A stretch of 64,000 nt of DNA from Cylindrobasidium torrendii FP15055 ss-10 (taxonomy: Eukaryota; Basidiomycota; Agaricomycetes; Agaricales; Physalacriaceae), in assembly GCA_000934385.1 (NCBI GenBank), contig KN880432.1:62001-126000 (forward strand). Reading direction: 5' to 3'. The number at the start of each line of letters is the position of its first letter. Position 1 is the first letter of the stretch. Position numbers and translations under genes: made by a program. The notes under the pieces were generated by a model. It saw nothing but the letters and a program-made list of their open reading frames with translations, searched no databases and was not told the DNA's origin. Positions 53,901 through 64,000 of the stretch are shown one piece after another.

Positions 53901-56900
53901 CACCAAGTACATTGGGCATGTAGCCGTTGGCGACAAGGCCTCCATCATGAACGTCGCCGAATTCTACGTGGCTGTCAAGCAGCTCGCCGAAACCAGAACA
54001 ATCGCGGACGGCGCGAATCATCGTCCACACTTCAGCATGCGTACTTTGGCTCGTGGATTAACATTCGCGGCAGATATAGCACCGGCGTATGGCCTGAGGC
54101 GAGCAATCTGGGAGGGTTGTCTGATGGCTTTTACCATGGCTCTAGACGGCTCAAGCTTGGAGGCCGTCACGGCATTGGCTCACACGCATCTACTGGCAGG
54201 TGTCAGTAACAAAAAATCAGTTCTGACCAAAATGCCACTACCACCCTCGGAGAATGCCCATGTCCGGTTTGGGCCATTCTACCTAGAGAAAGGGCCTCTT
54301 GCGGAAGATCCGGCAGACGACTATATCGTAACGCCCTCCGTCGAAGCCAAGCTAATTGGCCTGGCCCGCATCATTCTCACTCGCCGCTTCCCTGTGCTCC
54401 TTGAAGGTCCAACATCTGCCGGAAAGACCAGTTCGGTCGAATACCTGGCACGCCGCACTGGACATCATTTCGTCCGCATCAACAACCACGAGCACACAGA
54501 TATCCAAGAGTACATTGGCTCCTACGTCGCGGATCCCATTACGGGGAAGCTCGCCTTTCAAGACGGTCTACTCGTGCGAGCCCTCCGGTTGGGCCACTGG
54601 ATCGTGCTCGATGAGCTCAATCTTGCTCCGACGGATGTCTTAGAAGCGCTGAACCGTTTGCTGGACGACAATCGTGAACTAGTCATCCCAGAGACGCAGG
54701 AAGTCGTGCGCCCTCACCCTCATTTCATGATATTTGCCACCCAGAACCCGCCAGGTCTTTACGCCGGCCGCAAAGTCTTATCCCGCGCGTTTCGCAACAG
54801 ATTCCTCGAGGTACATTTCGACGATGTTCCCGAGGCAGAACTGGAGACCATTCTTTGCGAACGCAGTCGCATCGCCCCCTCTTACTGCAAGAGGATTGTC
54901 ACGGTCTTTCGCGAGTTGCAGAACCATCGTCAATCTGGACGTGTCTTTGAGAGCAAATCCGGCTTCGCGACCCTCCGTGACTTGTTCCGGTGGGCCAATC
55001 GCGACGCTATGTCGTACCAGGAGCTGGCCAACAACGGGTTTATGCTGCTCGGAGAGAGGGCTCGGCGCGCAGACGATAAGCAAGTGGTCAAGGATGTCAT
55101 CGAGAAGGTCATGAATGTACGGATTGACGAAGCGGCACTTTACAACCTGCAAGATCACTCAACAGATTTCTCCTCGTTCCTTGGATGCGCTATTCCGTCG
55201 ACATCTGACATTACCTGGACATCTGCCATGCAGAGACTCTTCGTTCTTCTTGCCCGTGCTCTACGATTCAATGAACCAGTTTTGCTCGTCGGCGAGACTG
55301 GATGCGGGAAGACCAGTGTTTGCCAAGTGTTTGCGCAGGCCTTTGGTCAGCATTTGCACACCCTCAATTGTCAACAGGGAACAGAAACTGCAGACCTCAT
55401 TGGTGGTCTTCGTCCCATCCGAAACCGGCTGTCAATGGAAGCCGACATCATTCGCGACGCAGCCCCCCTCATCAGGTGCTTAGGTCTGCCCGATGTCACT
55501 CTGTCAATAGATGCCCTCACTGCCGAAGTCGCAAGCGCTCTCAAGACAGATATCGAAACTTCCTTGCGTACCGACTTGGAGGCCCTGCACTTGCGTATCG
55601 GCCGCCTCAATGCAATATTCGAATGGCATGATGGCCCTCTCGTGGTAGCGATGGCCGCTGGTGATGTCTTTCTTCTCGACGAAATTTCGCTCGCCGATGA
55701 TTCCGTCCTGGAGCGTCTGAACAGTGTCCTCGAACCGTCGCGGACCATTGTTCTGGCTGAGAAAGGTGGCGACAACACCAACGGGGTCGAGCTTATTGCT
55801 GCGGACTCCTTCAAGCTGGTGGCCACGATGAATCCCGGCGGTGACTACGGCAAGAAGGAGCTCTCTCCTGCGCTGCGGAATCGGTTCACAGAGATATGGG
55901 TTCCTTCGGTCGACAATCGCCATGATCTTGAACTGATTGTCGGTAGAATGTGGCGGCATGATATTCTTCGCCCCTACACATCTCGTGTACTAGACTTTGC
56001 CGAGTGGCTGTGTGGTAGAATTGGGGACAGGTCGCCTATGAATTTGAGAGACATCATAGTACGTTCTTCTATCAAATAGCATGCAGTTGGCTAATCATTG
56101 CTGTAGGCTTGGGTTGCTTTCTCCAATGCTGCCGTGGAAAACGACCATAACCTGTCAGCAGATGCCATTTTCGTGCGTTTCTTTGAAGTCTCCCTTTCCA
56201 GGCGCTGACTTTTACCCAGAATCACGCTGCGCGGATGACCTATGTCGATGGTCTCGGGTCGCTCCCACAACTCTCTGGATATTCCAAAGAGTCCATTCAG
56301 CAAATCAAGATTGACATCGAGGCACACCTCGCAACCACAATTGCACGGCCGAACCTCCAATCTTCAGGACCCTACTCTGATACCAATGTTTTCCGTCTGG
56401 GCGCCTTCGCTATCCCCCGTGGTCTGCACTCCTCTACCGTAACAAGCTTCAACTTTCGAGCTGCCACGACCAGCGAAAACGCCGCGCGAGTCGTCCGCGC
56501 TTGCCAATTGCCCAAGCCCATTCTTTTGGAAGGAAGCCCGGGTGTCGGGAAGACGAGTCTCATTACCGCCCTCGCGCGCGCTTCAGGCCATAAACTATGC
56601 CGCATCAATCTGTCCGACCAAACTGATCTCGCCGACCTTTTTGGGTCTGACTTGCCAGTAGAAGGTGGCTCACCGGGAGAGTTTGCTTGGAGGAATGCGG
56701 AGTTCCTGAAAGCGCTGATTGATGGACATTGGGTACTCCTGGACGAGATGAATCTTGCTCCCCAAGCAGTGTTAGAAGGCCTAAATTCTGTCTTGGATCA
56801 TCGTGGCACTGTGTTCATTCCTGAGCTTGGACGATCCTTCGTCCGTCACCCATCCTTCCGGATATTCGCGGCCCAGAATCCACTCAACCAGGGTAGTGGG

Positions 56901-59900
56901 CGCAAGGGACTTCCAAAGTCATTCCTCAACCGGTTCACAAAGGTTTATGTGGAAGAGCTCACGCCGGCTGATCTTCACCTCGTTTGCTGTCACCTTTTCC
57001 CAGATCTCGATGCTGTAACGGTCGAACAGATGGTCGCTTTTAACTCAAGCCTCAGCTCAGAAGTGACAACGAAGCGGGGTTTTGGGCACGAAGGATCCCC
57101 TTGGGAGTTCAACTTGCGCGATGTCATTCGATGGGGGACAGTCATTTCGCAGTCCGCGGCTCCTAGCCCTATCAAATCGCTCCGCGCTATCTATCTTCAG
57201 CGCTTTCGCAATGCCAAAGATCGTGAACAAGCCACGAAACTGTTCGAACTCCATTTCCATGCACCATCTTCAGTGCTGTCTTCAACGCCTGCTCTGTATA
57301 TGTCATCCGATCGTTTGCAGGTCGGCATCTTCAACACGTCAAGGCGGTCCTACTTGCCCTTATCACGCCCCGGTCGCGCCCTCAAGTCTCATCTTTGTGC
57401 GATGGAGGCAGTTGGCGTCTGCATTCAGCACGCGTGGTTGGCGATCATTACTGGGGGTCGCAACACAGGGAAGACACAGCTTATCCGCACACTGGCACAT
57501 CTCACAGGAAATCGCCTTCATGAACTGTCCCTCCACTCCTCCACCGAAACCGCTGACATACTCGGCAGTTTCGAACAAGTGGATCGCTCAGGTCGCTTGT
57601 TAGATGTTGCTCGCAGTGTTCTCACTATGGTCGATACTCATCTTCGCACTCGCGCAGGGTCAAGATTTACGATGAAACAAGTGGACCAGTTGCGCTCATT
57701 GTTGTTGTCGACACCTTACGACATCACTGCCATCCGCGATACATCTGCCTACATCCTCGATGCCTGCGAAGACGTGCTTCCTGATACAACATCCTCCCTC
57801 AAAACCAAGCTCAAGCAATCACACGCAAGTATGTCCGCTCAGTTCGAATGGTACGATGGCCCCCTAGTGGAAGCTATGAGGCAAGGTCACTGGCTACTAA
57901 TGGATGGCGCCAACCTGTGTAATCCGTCCGTTCTCGACCGACTGAATTCTGTCTGTGAGGTTGATGGTGTTCTGACACTGAACGAGCGCGGACAAGTGGA
58001 CGGTGATGCTGTGGTAGTGACGCCTCATCCGTCGTTCAGATTGTTCATGTCCGCAGACCCCCAATACGGCGAACTTTCGCGTGCCATGAGGAATCGCGGT
58101 ATAGAGATCACTCTGCTCGACCACATGCCCTCGACAGACGACATCCAAATTCTGGCCGACTTTAATCGTTTACCTATTGCAATAGACCCCGCTGCCTTCG
58201 ACGCTCACCGTCGTGGCTTACTTGTACCGATCGACATTGCTGGGCGACATTCATCGGGTTTCGCTCTCACGGACGACAGTGCACTGTCGACTATCACTGA
58301 CCAAGCCCCACGCGTTATCGCCTCGCTCACGACACGCTCGGCCTCCCTTGACGCCTGCCATTACTTCGCTGGGAGAACCATCGTCCCTGCATTCACCGCC
58401 TATGCAGTACGCTTCTTGAACTCGGATAGCAACCTTCAGTCCGTCGCGTCGTTTATACAGCGATTTTCTATCCTCAGTGTCGCTGCCCTCTCAAAAATTC
58501 GACCTACGTTGGCAGTGCGTTCAGCATTCACCTCTATTCAGGTCAGCTAATCTTTCGAGCTTGATATTCACACGTATTAATGTTGTTTTGTATATCCTTC
58601 AATATAATCGATTTAGCCCATCATGTCTTTTGAAGTCGAAGAAACAACCCTTGGAAATGATGGACGCATTGCTCAATTGGATTACCTACCCTTGTTGGAT
58701 CTTTGTATCGCTCTTTTCATCGATAGCCACGAAGACAAGGATGCGTCAATGCCCCCCGAGGCATCCACTGAGCTTCAAGAAAACGTTCGCAAGGCAGTCT
58801 CTACACTCAGAGAGCATGGGCGCACAACGGCGCGGGATTTACTGGCTCTTCAAACCAAGCAAGACATATCAGCGGTAGGAATTCACTTACATGAGCTTGT
58901 GTCCCATTTATTAAGCAACATTTAGCACGACCTTCTACTCGCCTCCGATATCCTTCGATACAACAGCAAACTCAACGAGGCAGTATCCCAAACCTTCTTC
59001 GACTATTCGTCTCTGTACGCCATCGCAGTTTGGATGGAAGCAGAGCTCGCAACGTGCCCTCCTTCATTTGCCTCACTCCAGGACACTCTGCGAAAGCTAC
59101 TTTCATATCTGTCACTGGTCACTGGCGCTGGTCTCGTCCAACTTTGGCCGTTGTTTTTACAAATCGTTGCGCCCAACTACAGCGCGCACGCTATCGAGTC
59201 ATTGGAACAGGGCCTGGCTAGAAAACAAGGTATATATTTGAAGTAGATTCCTGATACCTCACTGATGCATCTCTCAGAGGGTCGTCAAAAGCTCTTCAAT
59301 CTGGTAGCGTTAAGCATGGCAGACCCTGGCTCTGATAACGACCTACTCAAGAATTTGATTGAAACTTCCCAGGTGAGCTTCCTCCTGGCGTGCACCAATG
59401 ACACGCTAAACCTTGAATGATAGCCTGATGATGGGGGCAGTAGGAGCCCCACCTCCCCAGAGTTTTTGCTGGCCGAATTACATATACTCAATTCGAAGAA
59501 AATGGATCAAGTGAGTTAGTCATTGCGCACCGACAACAATGAGCTAACAACGTCATAGTCGTTGCCGTTTTTCCTTGACCTAGTGTGTCGTTATGAGGGC
59601 GCATCCATTGTGCGCATGGCGCCGTACCAAAGCCTTCTTTGGCAGTCAGAGTCATGTATGTCTTCATTTGTTATAGCGACTTATCTGCTGAGCTCGGCGC
59701 AGCCCAACACATGGCCCATCGGCAGCAACTTGAGTGGCTGAAAGACATTGTTACCCAGGTCGGTTCTTCAGCTCCTCGTATCCGAATTGACACCAATAAT
59801 CGAAAGACGCGAGGGGCTTCTGTCCTTCTACAACCCACTCATTTGATTGGGACCTTGTCGGTATCGTGAGTTCTATGCCTGTGTCAACATTCTCCTGCCG

Positions 59901-62900
59901 TGCTCATCTGTCCTCAAGGAACCTCGGCGAGCGGTCAATGGGTGGTTACCTCGAGCATCTCGAAATCCTCAAGAGGAATGCGTTGCTACTTTTGCTGCAA
60001 TGCGATCAAGAGGACAGTCGTGCTCATCAGCTGCAAAACTTGCTTGGAAAATCGGTGGGAATGGTGCGTCAGTTCGGCCAACAAAAGGAAATCCTGCTTA
60101 TTTCTGGGCTAGGTATCCTCAGCATTCGACGCAGGATCTGTTGCTCAAAAAGAGATCTTCGCCGCTGCTTTTACACCCACCAAGAATCCAGCCAGGACAT
60201 CCTCCGCTAGCGATGCCATGCTTGAGGCAGCAGACGGGTTCATTTCTTTTGCTCGCATGCTCTTGCATCTCTCGGTACCGAACATCCCGATCGACCCTGC
60301 AGTCATCAATCGTGCTCAGAACGACTACCTTGACGCGCACGCTGCTCTTCTAGCGGAACAAATCAACCTTCATCACGCCTTGGATCTCATTCGAACTGGG
60401 GACCCGACCAGCAATATCGTCGAGTACTTGGAGGCACAGCGTAGTGCTCTACTTTCTCGAAAGGGGGCCACAAGCAGAGTGACAAGGAACAACGTTTCAC
60501 GCCTTCAAATGTTCTGGGCAGAGGTGAACCAGTTCCGAAGTGTTGTTTCCGAGGAAAAGCTGGGTGATCTGTTGGAGAAGCTTCGCTTAGGCCACGAGAT
60601 GGCTGGGGCAAGGGAGGAATCAGTGCAGCAATCTATCCACACCCTGCTACAGCGGCTCGCAACGGCATACCGCGAGTTCGAAGATCTGACGTCCATTGTG
60701 TGCTATGCCCTCACACATCTTCAACTCGGCCTTCGCATCGTTCGCCACATCTTTTTGACCCCGTCGACGTCCTCGCTGGAGACTTACGCCCAGGCATTGT
60801 CCGCTTTCCCTTCGGTGCAAAGCTCAAGCCGCCTCGTGGATTTATTGCCAAATGCCAGCGACAATGATGTTGCTCAAAAAATGTTGCTTTCGCTAAGGGC
60901 AGTATGTTTCGAACGACGAGCAGGTCTTTGCAAAGCCACGCACCCGGATTCCATACGGAGGCTCTATGATGCTTTCATTCGATTGTGGAATCTTGACCAG
61001 GAGCGGGCGAAAAAAGCTGAGCAGGAGTCTCAAAGTCTGTATCGGAACAAGGAGAACTACGAGGACTTAACCGATGAAGAGAGAGAGGCTATGGAGTTCC
61101 GTGACCTCTTCCCGTCTTATGACGAAGATGTGGGTGAAGATGATCAGCAGCCAGCCCTGGAAAATTCGAAGGACGCCCGCCAACCCACGACTCTTATCTC
61201 GGCATCGCAAATGCAGGAGCTGCTTGCCCTTCATGTCGATCTATTCGCGACTGGGAACGTACTGTCTGTCGAAGATCTGGTCGACTCATTCAATTCCCAC
61301 CGCGTGCAGTCGCTTGCCACACTTCCCCTTCAGTCCTTGTCATATCACGTCGATGAAAACCTGTTCCTACAGCTCCGCCACCTCAATCGACATCTCGTCG
61401 GCGCCGCTCATCATCCCGTCACCTCAACAAATTTCTACACCGATTCCAACGTTGACGAAATAGCCAAGGCAGTAAAGACCGTGAAGGACTTGCGCTCACG
61501 GGTTGTACAGTTGACCGAAGAATGGCCCGACCAGATGGTACTGCATCACCTTATTTCCCGGTGCGACGTTGTCCTTGCGCTGCCCATGAACTCCCCAATT
61601 GCGCGTGTTCTATCTGCTCTCGAGCAACTCCTCCTTCAGACAGAGGACTGGGAACTTTTCGCCAACAGAAGCAACAACTTACAGAAGGAACGGTCTGATC
61701 TAATCGCATTGATTGTCGAATGGCGGCGTCTGGAGTTGACCTGCTGGGATACACTGCTCGAATCAGAGAACGCCAAATTCCAGAATGGCATCCAAGAGTG
61801 GTGGTTCCGCTTATACGATGCACTATTCCGGGGCGCCGTAGCCGCATATGAGGAAGGCGAAGAGAGTGGCCTGACAACATACTTAGGCACACTTTTGCCA
61901 ATGCTTGACCAGTTCGTCCGCAGCTCTCCTGTTGGGCAATTCGGGTCTAGGTTGAATCTCATCGCCACGTTCAAATCGTTCTGTCAAACTGTCATTCCCG
62001 CTCTGCCCGCCGCCTCTGCAGCGGTCCTCATTGTCTTCACTCGCGTCCAAGAGCTACTCAACTCGACATACGCTTCTTTCGACCTTTATTCCCAGGCAAT
62101 AGCGACCAGCATCCGTGACCAGCGCTCCGCATCGGAGAAGGAAGTCAAAAGCTTCATCAAACTAGCCAGCTGGAAGGACATCAACGTCCAAGCGCTCAAG
62201 GCCAGCGCACAGAGGACGCATCATCAATTATACAAGATCATTCGCAAGTTCCGCGAAGTTCTTCGGGCGCCCGTCGCTGGCTTCTTCATCCCTCAGTCGG
62301 CCAACCAGGCGGAGGGAGTTGCAAGTGAAGTTTCCCTTCCTGCCGTATACCCACTTCCCACACCTACATTCCCCGCAGCGGAAGGAAGTGGGCCATCCCA
62401 TCTCGAAAACCTTGAGCGCACATACGCTAGGCTGGTGGACCTCTCTGACTCCAAAATCCGGCCATTCTTGGCCAATGTTCTTCCACGCAATGTTGAGGAA
62501 TTGAGCTCCGAAATAATCACCGGCATCGAATCTTTGTCGGTTTCGCACATCCCCGCTGAAGTGACCGGCGAAAAGCGAACAAAGCATCTGAAGGCCCTCT
62601 TGGTCCGCAAGCGTAAGGCCTGGAGCGACCTGTTGAAGGAACTCAAGCGTGCTGGTTTCGCTACCAATCTCTCTACTGAGACGCTTGCGAACCATCAAGA
62701 CAAGCGATGGATTCGAGAACAGCCATCTATTGCTATCGACGGGACCTTTGATTTCATGCCTATCGCAAAACGGGGAGATCATTATTTCAGGCGCCTCGAA
62801 GTAACCCTGAACGACCTTCGCACATCAATTCCTGGACACCATTCAGATCTCACGACTCGCGAGCTTCAGAGGGGTGTGATGTTTGTTGAATCATGTTTCG

Positions 62901-64000
62901 GAATGTCTGTTGATTTACGAGCCCGGTAAACATTGGCCCTCATTATTTCCGTTGGCTGTGGCTAACTTGTATCTTTAGCCTTGCCCACGCCGCCAATGCT
63001 CTGATCAAGCTCGAGAAGACCATTCGCCGAATGCGGATGATATCCTCGGCAGAGAGCATACATCAGTTCGGAACGCACGTTGCCACATACGCTCAAGATG
63101 TCCATAATCTTTTGCGTGGTATCGATAATGCTCTCGATGAAGCAAAGATCGTACTGTCGACTATGCAAGGGCTACAGGCGGACGCTCTCATTGAGACGGT
63201 TGTCGTGGAAGTCACTCGTTTCAAGGGCGAAGTGACCTTAGCACTCGACCGAGTCTACCCAGTTGTGCAGCTGGTTGAATTGACTTCATTCCCGATTATC
63301 TTCAATGGTATGTTATTTCGCCAATTATTAGAGTCGTTGCTCAACCTTCCATAGATGAAGTCAAAATCCTGCAAGACGGACTGAACCTGATCAGCAATGC
63401 AAAGAGGTGGCTCGATGGCATGACTGAGAAGCACACTCGTTCGCATCGTATCTTCAAGGGAATTTCGACCTGGCTTTCTCAGCAACCCACCCCATCCCTT
63501 GACCGCGACGAAGCCATCACGCCCCCCGAATCTGGCAATGCGGTTATCGACGCCTGTCTCGTTGGTATACAGGGAATGCTCAAACAGTGCACCGAAATCC
63601 CTGAAGATATCGCTGATCGAGACAACCACATTCGCGCCGACTACCATTCTGTCAAGGAACTCACCTCAAGTGCAAACCTCTCGGTCTTTGCGAGTTTGAC
63701 TCATGTAGCTTTCGCGTCCGTCATTCAAGTACCAGAGCGTTTTTCATCCCTTCAACGATTCCTCCCCTTCGTCGAACAGTATTTTGCCCTCGCCACCGAC
63801 CAGCTTACCCTACACGCACACTGGATGAAGTCCTTGTTCAAACTATCTTTTGTTCTCTGTTCCCTCCTTCGTTCTCTGGCCACGGAAGGCTTTTGCAAGC
63901 CGCCAGACTCGGAGGACACAGGTGACGGCGGGGCAGCTGAGAGTATGACCGAGGGTCTAGGAATGGGCGAAGGCACCGGAGACAAGAATGTCAGCAACGA
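50941..64000 (+). CDS. MDN1: Midasin (REA1/MDN1), AAA+ ribosome-biogenesis ATPase, 3' end outside window
   Basis: Giant dynein-like AAA+ ATPase that strips assembly factors from pre-60S particles. Start at 50941 (MMAGALYTNLRRQTQLF). After about 300 residues come six AAA modules, by P-loop position: AAA1 about 51953 (SPPSSGKTT), AAA2 about 53017 (GETGTGKTS), AAA3 about 54408 (GPTSAGKTS), AAA4 about 55291 (GETGCGKTS), AAA5 about 56532 (GSPGVGKTS), AAA6 about 57453 (GGRNTGKTQ). Walker B: VLLDEINLAS (AAA2), IVLDELNLAP (AAA3), FLLDEISLAD (AAA4), VLLDEMNLAP (AAA5). AAA1 (LLKDINRAS) and AAA6 (LLMDGANLC) lack the catalytic Glu. The linker and stem follow to about 63.9 kb, ending in SMTEGLGMGEGTGDKNVS, the start of the acidic region before the MIDAS domain, which is not in the window. 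About fifteen introns; exons of 2.4, 2.3 and 2.7 kb carry most of the AAA and stem parts. Confidence 0.96.

Overview
This window is nuclear DNA of a filamentous basidiomycete, most probably an Agaricomycete. The evidence is eukaryotic gene architecture with very many short introns (about 45-60 nt, GTRNGT-type donors), dense packing of genes on both strands, and proteins of fungal type: fused HIS4, SSD1, IKS1, HOP1, ATP23 and BUD20. I see no tRNA, rRNA, CRISPR array, transposon or viral insertion. All gene models are hand-built from reading-frame continuity, splice motifs and remembered family motifs; exon ends are inferences unless stated.

Layout, left to right. 1-2740 (-): 5' part of a CSC1/OSCA-type channel. 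2990-5294 (-): two tandem genes for the AP-1 clathrin adaptor sigma subunit. 5681-6751 (-): SDR oxidoreductase. 7299-8552 (+): metal-dependent amidohydrolase of the ACMSD group. 8837-10884 (-): membrane-associated alpha/beta hydrolase, head-to-head with IDH1 (11358-12827, +). 13013-14540 (-): conserved protein of unknown function. 14845-17995 (-): HOP1-like meiotic HORMA protein with a zinc finger. 18698-20255 (+): uncharacterised protein. 20876-21872 (-): F-box-like protein. 22432-23082 (-) ATP23 and 23110-23559 (+) BUD20, with start codons only 27 bp apart. 23836-25338 (-): degenerate protein kinase. 25956-31984 (-): ABCC-type full transporter. 32179-33140 (-): second SDR, head-to-head with PDB1 (33270-34674, +). 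35110-37735 (-): HIS4, head-to-head with VPS24 (37850-38687, +). 38861-40583 (+): IDH2. 41412-46157 (+): SSD1. 46616-47948 (+): BTB-like protein. 48203-50642 (-): IKS1-type kinase, head-to-head with MDN1 (midasin), which runs off the right edge.

Functional themes. Three mitochondrial carbon-metabolism genes lie within 30 kb: both subunits of NAD-isocitrate dehydrogenase (IDH1, IDH2) and the E1-beta subunit of pyruvate dehydrogenase. Both IDH genes carry a consensus CCAAT box the same distance upstream of the start codon. BUD20 and MDN1 both act on the pre-60S ribosome. AP-1 sigma and VPS24 act in membrane traffic. Otherwise this is an ordinary housekeeping stretch. I do not see a clear undescribed multi-gene system. 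The best leads are the AP-1 sigma duplication with one diverging copy, the SSD1 homologue that keeps the nuclease acidic residues, the probable pseudokinase, the paired IDH promoter geometry, and two GC-AG introns.
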